From: Cephalotus follicularis
Taxonomy: Eukaryota > Streptophyta > Magnoliopsida > Oxalidales > Cephalotaceae
Assembly (NCBI GenBank): GCA_001972305.1
Contig: BDDD01001677.1
Coordinates: 1-64,000 of the forward strand
Direction: 5' to 3'
DNA: 64,000 bases
The notes beneath the pieces were generated by a model. It made no database searches, was not told the DNA's origin, and saw only the letters and a program-made list of their open reading frames with translations. Position 1 is the stretch's first letter, and each line of letters begins with the position of its first letter. This document shows positions 46,341 through 57,607 of this stretch, in pieces. The position numbers and the translations under genes were made by a program.

Positions 46341-47900
46341 GTACACCCGATCTACCGAATAAGATTGTCCCATAGGGAATGATACTACAACACTAACATC
46401 TAAGGATAACTCTCGGTCAGAATAAATACAGAGTGTTTGAGCAATGAAAGATAGGGTAGATCCCATGTCAAAAAGGACTACGACATTCTTCCCAAGGATA
46501 AAAGCCGTACCTACTACCACATTCAGAGCTGCCAGTGCCTCCTCTCTGGATAATGTAAAAACTCTGGCGGTCGCCGCAGGTCTGCCCGGCTGTCTACCAT
46601 TGCCAGCTCTAGAAGTACTAGACTATGATGCAATAGCCTCGCTCCCCTGTACACCTGACTGCTACCCTGTCTGAACTGTACCTCTGTTCGCAGACTTCCT
46701 AACTATAGGAACTGATCCTGATGCCGCTGCTGTGCTCTACTGTTAAATTTGCGGACAATCTCTCATAAAATGTTCAGACTAACCACACCTGTAACATACT
46801 CGCATCCCTCTACGACACTCCCCAAAATGGAATCGGCCACATGTCTGACATCATGGTGGCTGCGAAGAAGCTGCTACACTCTGAGAACCCGTCTTACTGT
46901 TATCCGGATAAGGTTTCTCCCACTTACCACTGCCAACTGAGGTCTACATCAGCTACTGGGAGAATGCTCACTGTTCTTCTGATCTAGTCAGTCAATGACT
47001 CTTTCTCCACCAGCGGACCTGCTGGTAGGTGGGGGTCCCCATCGTCTCTTACCCCTGTTCAACATGTGATGTAGATCATTTCTGAATCTGATCCTGCCAG
47101 AGTCTCTAATCAGATATACTTTTTTCCACTCTCTTTGCAGACTCTACCAAAACACTAAAGATAGTCCAATGAGTAACTATGACCGTATTTCTGATATCAA
47201 GTCTCAGTCCGTGTAAGAATTTCTGACATCTCTTGAATTGATTCATTATTAAAGCAAGAACATAATGGGATAGTTCCATGAATCTGTAATCCTACTGCGT
47301 CGCCATCATACTACCCTGACGCAGATGGATGAACTTTTCCCGTCTCACCTAGACATATGAATGGGGGAGGAAAGAAATACTGACGATACTCACGTCAGAA
47401 TACCTCCCAAGAAATCTCTTCTAAACCCTCATATATGTCCCTAAAGGTCTTCCCCAGCAACGGGCATCCTTTTTCCATTAGAACGGATGTATCCAAACTT
47501 TTGAATCATTGGTAACCCCACTCTACTCGAAAATCCATTCTAGACGGCTCAACCATGTCTCTACATCAGCCGGATCTCCTGTCCCCTCAAAGACTGTAGC
47601 TCCCAAGTGCTGCATATGCTCTATCGGCGACGACTATGATCTCAAAATCGCCAATACCTGAGGCTAATAATATAACTAATTATATCATCTCAGCCTAATC
47701 ACTCGTATTCATTAGATGTGATAATCACAATGTGCAGCAAACTGTGCTGCTAAAATATTGGCAACTACCGACAATTGAATCTCATGTCCTTATATTCCAA
47801 GGTTTGTAAGAATTCTAGGCTCGACTAGGGCTACATCCTGATCCACCTGCGGTCGGACATCTCGACCATAACCTTTACCAAGACCACAAGCCACCATTAT
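46340..47900 (-). pseudogene. Ty3/gypsy gag and protease, heavily decayed
   Basis: Fragments only, in several frames. Two Cys/His clusters are clear at about 46860-46745 (CGRFHFGEC and CYRCG followed by a stop, then EHFMRDC); they resemble the knuckles of the gag-only element at 17420-18840 (GRHHFGEC, CYQCGQTGHLRNQC). Protease shows FDMGSTLSF near 46475 (usual DSG). Upstream, 47900-46900 has scattered gag-like residues with many stops; I cannot place the start codon with confidence. Confidence 0.75.
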
Positions 47901-47986
47901 GTTCACATCCAAACTTAAAGTTTCACCATTCATCATGTATTCTATATGAAATGCATGAAATGCAATCCCGTAGAATCCCAAACCTG

Positions 47987-47998
47987 GCTCTGATACCA
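47987..47998 (-). other. Primer-binding site of the 4.2-kb-LTR element
   Basis: TGGTATCAGAGC on the minus strand, four bases inside the 5' LTR end at 48003. Confidence 0.92.
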
Positions 47999-49079
47999 AA
48001 ACTGACACGACCTGTCCCATATCCATAACACTCACCTTATCCAACTAGCCGTGCCTTGATTAAACTAACTACACTAAGCTCAAATATAGCTTCCCAGGAG
48101 GTCACCCGTAGTTTTGCTCTTGCCAGAGCACGCTTAACCTTAGAGTTTTTATATTAACTTAACCATTAGTTTACTCCTATCATGTTCAACCATATATTCA
48201 ACATTTGATCTTATCACATATTACCTCAAGATTCATTATTTAAATCCATTGCTGACCTCCTTAATCCTTTTTATACTCATAATCATGATGATATATCAAG
48301 ATATTTGTCCATTTTAATAGGGTGAAATTTCTACAGAAAAACTGTAAGAGTTCCCTAAAAATGGACATTTCCCAAAATTTTCACCTGTATTTAGTCATAA
48401 TTCATATATGTATATATCCCTACTCCTGTAGGAGAAATCAGCAATTCATTCTAGTTCTATTGTTATCACTCAGCTATATAGATATAATTACAGTTCTCGT
48501 CGTATTTTTAAATCTCAATACCATCAGCAAAAACATAATAATATATCCCAAATGTCCCAATGCAATGCATGTGAGGTTGGCCAAAACTGTCAACAGGTAG
48601 TGCCTGACTCTCGTGGTCTACCTTTAATTACTCCAGTTGCTACTGTACTGGTGGATCAGGTAGATTATCCTCTGCTCTTTCAACTACAAAATAAACTGGG
48701 AGGGGGTTAGTCCAAATGACTAAGTGAGTGAGAACAAAACATTCCCTATTGCATCCATAAAAAACTGGATGCGCTGAAAGGAATATGCCATGATCAAGAA
48801 TATAAACCCATATTGGGTAGAATCAATAAATAAAAGAAATGAAAAACTATCATGGCTCCATAAAAGAATGCTCAAACTCATCAAGGTAATAACACAGGAA
48901 TCCATGGAACAATATCAATGATCAAATCAATACACTACAAAGGATAGGCTAACAAGAAAATCAGTACACAAGAATGTCACGAATTAAGACATGATCATCA
49001 ATGTTAAATCAAGGTATGTGCCCATAAAAATAGTATAATATCCAAGGAATACCGGTACATCTTTCATAGTCTCATATCA

Positions 49080-49165
49080 CCGCCAAATCCCAGGACGTCA
49101 TAACATATCCCCACCAAATCACATGGCGTCATAACATAACCCCGGCAAATCACATGGCGTCATAA
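49080..49165. repeat. CGCCAAATC tandem repeats, decayed copy
   Basis: Three units (CGCCAAATCCCAGGACG, CACCAAATCACATGGCG, CGGCAAATCACATGGCG) separated by TCATAACATA; counterpart of 41728-41816. Confidence 0.85.
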
Positions 49166-51489
49166 CATATCCACTGCAGCAATAGTACTAGGTAAGGCTA
49201 CAGGATGTGATCATCATCCATCATACACCGGTGTAGAGTGCCTACCTCCGCCTCGAACGAGCGGCCGGCATGATCAGTGCACGAACGCAGCCATTGTCTG
49301 AAAAAGCCCCCACGCACGCACAACCTCATCCGAGGGACCGCGTGCAATATATATCAGCAACCAAACATAGTCTGATAGGATGGTAATGGAGCAGCTCTGC
49401 TGCACTCACACTCAGCATACCATCATAGACAATAGTATGCTGCAGATCTAGGTATGGAACCTGGGGGCAGTTTCCACATAACAACCCATCATAGAACAAT
49501 GGGCCTGCTAAGAAGAATTGAGCGTCGAAAATATACCTCTCCTTGGACCGTAGAATCATATGTGACGTATCACAAAGTGACAGCATCAGAGTACAAATAC
49601 GATATAATATTCATGATCACACATATATCAAGAAGGTGACCTAGTCACCCAGAATCAGAATCTCATATACTCGTATATCACAATACAATAAAGAATCAAC
49701 TCACATAAGACATACGGGATTCAAATCCTGATCAAATGATATAACACAAACACAACCGGACACATATCAATAAAAGACTCCAGATAAGAGGAAGGGAATG
49801 TCCCACTCACTGATTTATGGAACTTGGCTATCGCTGACTAACCCCGAAATGCTCCAGATCAGAAACCGAATCCTTGTCTACAAAGTCATTACATGACAAT
49901 ATTCATAAGCATATATTCCATGCTTCTACAACGAGAGATGCGTGAATGTACGTATAAATTTAATAATGGCTATAACCCCCACGTTTAACACTTACTAGCG
50001 GGTTTACGTATCCATGAATCTCAAAGGTTCATTAGCACATCATTCCCATATACTTCCTATATACATTTAACCAAAACTTCCATTATAACCCACTTGAATA
50101 TATAACCATTCCGTGATTCATTTAACACTAGGAACATATCACTTCTTTCATTACATTATCATGGATCCGAACTGGAGAGATTTACATTATGCTATTACAT
50201 CACAATTCTACACAATTCCCCTAAATCCATAAGGAAATTCATTTTCCCTCACTCTTACAATAATAACCAATTTCAAATGCTAATATACTTTTAGCAGCCA
50301 AGTCATTTGAATATATATATATACTCATTTACTAATAGCTTTCATATAGTCATTCCATCGTTTATTTACTCACGTATTTAATCAAGTGCCTCCACCATTA
50401 CTAATAGCTTTATCAATATGACCAATACATCAATTCTCCTCGTTCTAATAGAACCCAAAAAATTCAAGAATAAAAAGATAATTAAACTATACTATAATAA
50501 CTTCCCTTAGCAACTTATAATTCATTTTTAACGTATTCACATAATCTCCCTTCTAATCATTGGTACCAAACACACCTTTACTAATCACTCCTCAATACAT
50601 TATTAAAAATCATTTTCATTTTAAACATAGAGAAACATTATCTCTACTTCATTTATACAAACCCAAAACTTAGAGAAGAAAATGGAAACCACACTTATCA
50701 TACTAAATTACTATTATATCATCTACTATCATATAACCTTTCCATTATTTATCCCCCTATGCTTTAAATTTTTACCATGGTCCAATTTTCTAAAACCATA
50801 AAAAAATATCCATTCCTGCTTAACATTATGGAAGCCAAAAATTAGGGAAAAAAAATGAAAACCACTTCATGCCATCACTCTTTTATTCACTTCCATTGGA
50901 GCCGAATCTTTACGAAGTAAACAGAATAATTAACCAAAGAAATTTACCTTAATATACTAACACATTTACACCTTGTTTATCCTTAGGACCATATTCAAGA
51001 TCAATTCTCTATCACCATTAGAGAACCTGAAAGATTAGAAGGAATGAAGGGAAAATTAAATCATGCTAACTTCTTCCATTCCCCAACACAATATCTTAAT
51101 AATCCATAAAAAAAAATCAAATTTACTTCCATTTCTAAATCCAAGCCTATTTGCATAATTTTTAACTTACTAATTCCTGATAATGGCTGAACTCGGGAAT
51201 TGGAGAGCCTGCAAACTGGGAGGACTTGCAGGAGCACCGTCGAGCTGCTGCTTCCTTCAGCTACTTCACAATCCGCCACTAACACAACAACTCCCTCAAG
51301 CGCCGCCGAGCTTTCATCAATGACGACTACGGCGGTGGGAAAGGTGTTGCCGAAATTGAAGCTTCAAGCTTTGGCATTGATGGAGATGGATGAAGACAGT
51401 GAGGAAGAGGAAGAGGGACGTCGTCCATGAACGGCGGTGTAGGCTAGCACTAGCTCATCTCCTCTCTCTCTCTCGGCTCCCGTCTTCTT

Positions 51490-51600
51490 CATCTCCCGCT
51501 GCCTCTCTTCTCTTTCTCTTTCTCTCTTCTCTTTCTCTTTTTCTCTTCTCTTTCTCTTTTTCTCTTCTCCTCGTTTTCTTCTCTTCTTCTCTTTCGCTTT
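51490..51600 (+). repeat. CT-rich microsatellite
   Basis: TCTCTTCTCTTTCTCTTTT units repeated about five times; about 20-40 bp longer than the matching stretch at 44140-44230. A simple-sequence tract within the LTR. Confidence 0.85.
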
Positions 51601-52669
51601 GTTGTGCCTTCATCTCTTCTTGTCATCTCCCTTTCGTTTTCTTCCTTTGCATTCATAAACATTAAGTGAAGATTACTCTAGAAGCTTGAAGAATTTTCTA
51701 GAAGGAAGAGGGCATTTGGGCCGGCTGTTGAAGAAGAAGAAATGAGGACATTTTGGGGCTTTAATAGAAATAAAAAATCGGCTAAAATGGGAGAAATAAA
51801 TTTGGGCTGAAAATTTAGCACAAATCTTGGGCCTTATCATACTCAAATCGGCTAAGCATAATAATAGCTAGTATTGGGCCGAAATTTACAAGACTTTGCA
51901 TATTTGGGCTTTAATAAAATGTCTTACATTGCTAGAAACATTTGGGCCAAGAGAGGAATGGATTAGGCTTGACTTAGTACAATAAAATCAAGATTTAATG
52001 AGGGAGCTAGTCTATTTAAAAAATTTCCACTAACCAGGCCCAATCCAAACTCCAAATGAATTAGTCCATAATAAACTAATGTATGTCCTAATTAAATCCC
52101 CAAAGGCCCATAATTTATGGATAACATACACACTTAAAATGCATAATTAAATTATTATATTCCATAATAACACGGGGTGTTACACACTTTTCCCAAGGAC
52201 CTCCTTGAGATTCAACTAGACACCTTCTAGTATACTTTGATTTCGGGTTACGGGTGCAAATCAAAGAAACACCTTACAAGCAAGGGTTCACTCCCCTTTG
52301 ACAATCCTACTAAGAGTTCACTCCTCTTGATTATCTCACTTAGGGTTCACTCCCATATTACAATGAAAGGTTATTTTGTGTTTGATGACTTGATATAACC
52401 TCTACAAGGTTTGATATGAGAATGATAAAGTACTTGACAGAAGCTTTGAAGTGGATATGAAAGTTGTAGTTTTACACTTGATGCTTCTTCTCTCTTCTTG
52501 TTGAAGATGTTGAAGTTGTTCTTATTGTCCTCTTTTGATCATCATTCTTGGCCTATATTTATAGTTATCTTTTGATTCTAGCTGTTGTGGAAGTATTATA
52601 GCAGTTGGTGTTGTCTTGGCAGTTGTTGTTGTAAAGACAGATTTGAAAAGTTCCTTTAATGAATGTTTC

Positions 52670-52985
52670 CAGCGTGCAAAGCATCGACGGAGTTGCACAA
52701 AGCGTTGACACTTATGTTACCGTTATGTGCTGGATTTGAATTTCTCGCTCAATCTGCTGACACTTTGTTTTGAGCATCGACTGTTTTGCTGAAACCGCTG
52801 ACACTTTCATGATGATCGTCGCCACTTGGTGTCAATCCAGGGGTTTTACAAGTCTCTGGAATAAAGCTCTGACATGTGCTCCTTAAGCGTTGACGCCTTG
52901 GTCTAAACCGCTGACGCTTTCTTGTGACCGTCGGCGCTTTAAGCAGTTTTGTTCTAGCTTTGAAAGGTTCAACCGCTGATGCATT
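52670..52985. repeat. AGCGTCGACGCT-type palindrome cluster in LTR4
   Basis: Same order as LTR1-3: GCAAAGCATCGACGG, CAAAGCGTTGACAC, GAGCATCGACTG, TAAGCGTTGACGCC, CCGTCGGCGCTTTAAG. It ends at the copia insertion. Confidence 0.85.
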
Positions 52986-54463
52986 TGTTAGATATAGTGA
53001 CACGACAAGCCATTGGATGGACTACCGTTTTATATCTATTCTAGTATGAAACAATCTTATTCCTTATATATATGATGCGTGCTCATTTGTTATGGCAATA
53101 TCACTTGTGTTTTATCACTTAATTGAAGTAGTTTATTATGTACCTGCTTACACTTATGATGCCCTGTCATAAGGTTGGATGCCTATCATGGAGGCTGTGA
53201 GACTGGTTACCTTATTCCTTATTTCAGATTAGTTCCAAGTCGTAGGTTCGCTTTGTGGGCATTAGTGAACCGGATAGACTTGCGCGTATGTTGCCTGCTC
53301 ATGGAATTAGAGGATGGATTCTCTCACTATCATCTGTGTTGGACACTAGGGTAAATACGGGGTGCACGCTGTGAGCGTGTACACTGAACCGGACCCGCGT
53401 AGGAGACACTATTTGGATAGTCGCTATTCTCGTGTCAGTAGTGACTCTTACTTATTGCGGTTGTGTAGAAGTGATGATCACTTAGCGAGTTCTCAAACTC
53501 GTCTGATCCTTAGACTTGAGCGACTACTCTATATTGTATGGAGACAGTTATGCTTTGATCTCCACCTTACCCAGTCCTTGCGCAGGGATGGAAATCGGGT
53601 GGTCTTTGGGTATGATCGAATCTATACGAATATAAGTGAGTGCGCAATATGGGATTGTCACACCTGAGCGAAGGTGATCGACTCTATTATGATCTGATTA
53701 TACTTTGGACTTATGAAATCCTTGGCCAAGGTTGAGGTAGACTAGAAATTAGATTTCCGGAGAGTTTACCAAAGGTCCTAGTAATGATCAGATAATTTAG
53801 TCATTGAGGTATTATCTAGGGTTGACACATATCCTTACCCTAGACCTCAATCGGGGCCAAGCATGACAAGGGATTATAGTACACGTGAACCGATGACTTA
53901 GAAAATCTAGGGTTTATGAGGTGTGTAATAAATTTTGGGAAATTAATTAGATTAATTTTTCCATCTGGATAACATTTGGATATTATTCCAATAGAATTTA
54001 AATTGGTCAAGGACCATTTAGAATGGCTAAACCGAACCCAAGGGGTATTTCGGTAATTTATGAACACCTCTTGTTTTAACCAAGATTTTAAAGGGTCCGT
54101 GCCTTATAATGATTAATTCTTTAATATGTTGGACATATTAAGTCTTGGTGTAAAATATAGGTTATGTGGATTTTGCATTTTGTGGAAACACATATGTTTG
54201 ATCTTAGTTAACCAATATTCGAAGGGTACATGAGATCATTAAAAAAGTTAGACTCTAATTGCTTCACTTTGCAGACAAAGCGTCGACGCCTTTTAGAAAG
54301 ACGTCGATGCTTAACGTTTTTGTAGGCGTCGATGTCTTTTAGAAAGTGTTGACAATTCAGTCCCAATCCTTGTTTTTATGATAACACATTTGCATTTGAC
54401 AAGTTTACTTGATGTGCAAGAAATTACAAAGTTCAAATACCAAGGCAAATACCATCTGCAGAA

Positions 54464-54890
54464 GAAGACATCGACTTTCAAGAAATGACATCGACGTCTG
54501 TACGAAAGACATTTATCCCTTTCAAGGAGACATCGACGTCTTTAGGTGCCAAAGTTACATGACAATTTCGAGTGATGACATCGATGCTTATCAGTAAAGA
54601 CATCGACGTCCGTACGTAAGACATCGACGCCTTTCCATAGACATCGACGCCTTTCTAGAGCTACATGCATTTCCCAGAAAATACATCGACCCCCACAGAA
54701 GAAGTCGATGCGATGTTCAAAGATTCAAATACTGGAGATTTCCCAGAAATGACATCGACGCCTTTAAAAAGACATCGACGTCTTTTTAAATGGTTTGACC
54801 CGGGAAACATGGAACGACTAATTGGCGCACTTTCAACGGCTAATAACAGAAAAGACATCGACGCCTTTTGAAAGACATCGACGTCTTTAT
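54464..54890. repeat. ACATCGACGTC palindrome cluster upstream of the TATA box
   Basis: About fourteen units, such as AGACATCGACTTTC, TGACATCGACGTCTG, AGACATCGACGTCTTT, TGACATCGATGC, AAGACATCGACGTCC and AAAAAGACATCGACGTCTTT (54766 on). They occupy about 90 to 520 bp upstream of the TATAAAA at 54981. The theme is that of the gypsy LTRs at 8106-8463 and 39425-39745, although this LTR is of copia type. Confidence 0.9.
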
Positions 54891-54980
54891 GCCAGCAGAG
54901 ACAAAAATCAAAGATTGCAACTACACCTTTTTAAATTAATTCTTCCATGAATTATACAACGGCTACAAATCTTTTATGGC

Positions 54981-54987
54981 TATAAAA
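54981..54987 (+). promoter_or_regulatory. TATA box of the solo copia LTR
   Basis: TATAAAA in the context GGCTATAAAAGGAAG, matching the position of the conserved TATAAAT in the array LTRs. Confidence 0.7.
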
Positions 54988-56327
54988 GGAAGATTGAAGC
55001 CTCAGAAGAATATACTGAACTACATCAATTCAACAAGAATCACACAATCAAGAGAGATTTCATATTCAAGCATTCTATTGCTAAAAAGCTCAAAGTGCTC
55101 TATATTGTTCTACAAGGCTTCTAAGCTTTATTCTTTGAGATTATCTGAGTGTTTCATATTGTGAGCTGAATTATCCATATCTAACCTATTTGAGAGGTTA
55201 TCTTGTAAACACTTTCGTATATCACTTGTAAAAGAGGAGAATCCTTTAAGGTCTTAAGGTCAAGGTCTTGTGATTGAGGTCAATCACGAAGTTGTAAGGT
55301 GTAACGAATTACTGCCTTAATCAATTCGAGATAGTGGAAACTCAAGGAGCTCCCTTGGGAAAAGTGGACGTAGGACAGAGTTAGCCGAACCACTCTAAAT
55401 TCGGAGAAGTTTTTCTTTCCTTGACTATTTACATTTAAAGTTTTTAAATTTCTGATATTTACTTCAATATTCAATTCACACCCCTCTTGTATATTGCAAG
55501 AGTGTTTTATTTCAGAAAGCATCATCGTTTCTATTGCCATATTGCATAAGCGTCGATGTCTTTTGGAAAGCATCGACGTCTTTGAGCAGGACATGCAACC
55601 TGTGCACGAACTCCCTTCGTGGGCACATTTTCTCTCTCATCTCCAGCAGCCATCTCCTATTCTTGCATGTTATGGGAACATGGGGATCATGACCATAGAC
55701 TCCCAAGGAGTGAGGACCATGATCCTAAGTGAATGCGAGAATGGGAGAGAGAAGGAAGAGGCCAGTGATAAGCATTTTCTGCAGAATTTTTAAATGAGTT
55801 GAGTTTTGCTGGGCAAGAGAAGTTCGATTTTCTCTCTGCAGATTGTGTTCCCTTCATCTGTGATACACCAAGCAAGAGCTTATCTAGCGTGGATTGATTT
55901 TTGACTTCATTGGTCAATATCAATTTACCTTTTCTAAGCTTAGTGAGAGAGAGAGAGAGTTCATACACTTTGTTCTTGGTTACTGCTGGTTGGATTGCTT
56001 GTTGTTCCAGTGACTTTGAAAAGAATAAAGAGGGAATCTACTCAAGCTTGGTGCGGCAAAGAAAGAAGGAGCCAACACCGTTTGTATATCTCTTGGTCCT
56101 TCTCTTATTGCCATGCTTTTGTGTCACCATTGTTTGCTATGGGGACACCAATTCAATCAATGTGATGATGTGGTGATCCATGTGGTCTGTGGACATGCCT
56201 CTTGGACTGTTTTTAGCTTTTGTTGGGTGTTCTTCCGCTGTAATTTTGTATGATTTTGTTTTGTTCTACACCCTATATGCCTGAGTCCGGTTTTGACATC
56301 GGATTCGGTTTTATCCGTTTCCATCAG

Positions 56328-56339
56328 TGGTATTAGAGC
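56328..56339 (+). other. Primer-binding site of the right-hand copia element
   Basis: TGGTATTAGAGC, one base after the LTR end, differs from the usual TGGTATCAGAGC at one position (C to T). Confidence 0.85.
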
Positions 56340-56624
56340 GTCCCACATCATCCTTGATTGAATTTATACCTTAGATGATGAACTGATTAACGGTTTAATT
56401 AATGGATATGTTTTATGATCAAACTATATTTTCAAAGTGCCTTAGTGAAAATTGCATGAAATTGGACTTCATTGTGTTTATGACCTGGTGATTTTGATTT
56501 AATGTGTTTGGTATTATGTTTAGAACATGCATAGTGCAGTTTGGATTACCAAATTGGAATGCCAAAGTCTAAACCATTATTTTTTGTATTTATCGAAATG
56601 CAGAAACTGCCCAGGGGGTTATAG

Positions 56625-56820
56625 ACGTCGACGTTCTTGATAGACGTCGATGTCTTGTTCATCTTCTCGTGAAACGCTTCGATGCTCTTGAAACACTTCG
56701 ATGTCTTGTTCATCTATTCCCATGAAACGCTTCGTTGTTGTTGATAAACGTCGACGCCTTTTTCAACAGTTTTCATGAAATGCGTCGACGCCTTCTGGGA
56801 AGCGTCGATGTCTTTCTAAA
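56625..56820. repeat. TCGA-palindrome cluster in the copia leader
   Basis: Units AGACGTCGACGTTC, AGACGTCGATGTC, AAACGCTTCGATGC, AACACTTCGATGTC, AAACGTCGACGCC, ATGCGTCGACGCC and AAGCGTCGATGTCTTTC. It lies outside the LTR, downstream of the primer-binding site. Confidence 0.85.
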
Positions 56821-57607
56821 AAAAACTGTTTTTAATAAAATTGGATTTTATACATTTTGGAACTTAGAAAATCAAAAATCATTGCTTGATTTAGTGGGAG
56901 TTTGATCAGTTAACAATCCTTAAATTAAATTGTATAATTGGTTATTATTTATGGCATTTGTTTTATTTGTGTTTTATAATATTGGATATTATATAAGTCT
57001 TATGCACAATGGATGGCCCAAAAAAGGACAATGACCTAGTTTATGGTTTTCTATGTGTGGATGGATGTTATTTATTTATTATTCTAAAGGTCTGTAATAA
57101 GGTGTCTGCGTGCACCATTTATTTTTCCTTACTTTTGTTATTTCTCCTTGTAATTTTTAAATGTAATTTTCTTTTCAAAATGTAAAGTACTTTTACGTAA
57201 AAGAAGACCTTACAAGGAGAGATGGAGGAAAGGAGAAATGGAGTACAAGATTTTTGAAGGCCATGTATGCATGGTTATTGTTGTAATAGATAGATTTATA
57301 TCTTTACACATGGGAAGACCTAGTAGTGATTTTGGGCTCAAGTCACTACTACTAATGTCCTTGCCAATCCATTGACATATTTTAGAAATATGTCCAAGGT
57401 GCATCAGATACACGTCTTGCATGCTAAGCCGTAATTAATTGGAATTGGCTAATACAATCAGCGAATTAATTAATGGCTGCATAATTAAAATTTGAGACCA
57501 CAAATTCCCTCACCTTAATAATAAGTCTTAATGTAGGAACCCATGGAGTGGTTCCCCGTGGCCTTCCATAATTTCCGTTGAGTAGTGTTCCTAAGTTGTT
57601 GGTTTGT

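Larger units (their letters stand above)
40652..52184 (-). mobile_element. Ty3/gypsy element with 4.2-kb LTRs, target duplication CACTT
   Basis: 11,533 bp, flanked by CACTT at 40647-40651 and 52185-52189. On the minus strand: 5' LTR 48003-52184, primer-binding site, decayed gag, protease, reverse transcriptase and RNase H, purine tract, and 3' LTR 40652-44846. The internal region is only 3.16 kb and lacks an integrase, while the LTRs make up nearly three quarters of the element. LTR differences are frequent (several percent by eye), so it is older than the Tekay element. Confidence 0.94.
48003..52184 (-). repeat. 5' LTR (4.2 kb)
   Basis: Plus-strand ends TGACACGACC and GGTGTTACA, 4182 bp, collinear with 40652-44846. 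It includes the CGCCAAATCACATGGCG repeats in a more decayed form (49080-49165), the ORF segment (51200-51430) and an expanded TCTTTCTCTTTTTCTCTTC microsatellite (51500-51600), longer than in the other LTR. Confidence 0.93.
40475..52985 (-). repeat. LTR4 of the copia array, split and truncated
   Basis: The pieces 40475-40651 and 52190-52985 join into 973 bp collinear with LTR1-LTR3 after removal of the element at 40652-52184 and one copy of its CACTT duplication. The remaining 165 bp or so is cut off at 52985 by the plus-strand copia LTR and may continue beyond that element outside the window. TATA box 52557-52563 (minus). Confidence 0.9.
54347..55514 (+). mobile_element. Solo Ty1/copia LTR, target duplication GAAAG
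   Basis: 1168 bp from TGTTGACAAT to TTTATTTCA, flanked by GAAAG at 54342-54346 and 55515-55519. It is related to the array LTRs: its start (ATCCTTGTTTTTATGATAAC) and its late segment (CCTTGGGAAAAGTGGACGTA, GTTAGCCGAACCACT) match their sense strand. It has a canonical TATAAAA (54981-54987) and, just upstream, an ACATCGACGTCTT cluster (54464-54890). Its internal part was lost by LTR-LTR recombination. Confidence 0.93.
54275..55590. repeat. TCGA-palindrome cluster of the copia LTR, split by the solo LTR
   Basis: The two parts, 54275-54346 and 55540-55590, contain AAAGCGTCGACGCCTTTT, AAGACGTCGATGCTTAA, GGCGTCGATGTCTTTT, AAGCGTCGATGTCTTTT and AAGCATCGACGTCTTT. These mix the AGCGTCGACGCT and ACATCGATGT themes within one LTR. 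The solo copia LTR inserted between them at GAAAG. Confidence 0.85.
52986..56326 (+). repeat. 5' LTR of the right-hand Ty1/copia element, split by a solo LTR
   Basis: It starts TGTTAGATATAG inside LTR4 and ends CCATCA one base before the primer-binding site. Its first 150 bp match 63620-63771, which establishes the start. Length is 3341 bp, or 2168 bp without the nested solo LTR and its extra GAAAG. It contains a mixed TCGA-palindrome cluster (54275-54346 continuing at 55540-55590). ORFs inside have no domain support. Confidence 0.85.

Noticed and set aside
53362..53667. 101-codon plus-strand ORF
   Set aside because: Inside the copia 5' LTR; no recognisable domain, and the 3' LTR is too short in the window to test conservation.
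54464..54890. CRISPR-like array of short repeats
   Set aside because: The repeats are 10-18 bp, degenerate, and irregularly spaced; many spacers are only a few bases; the context is a plant LTR and no cas gene exists here.
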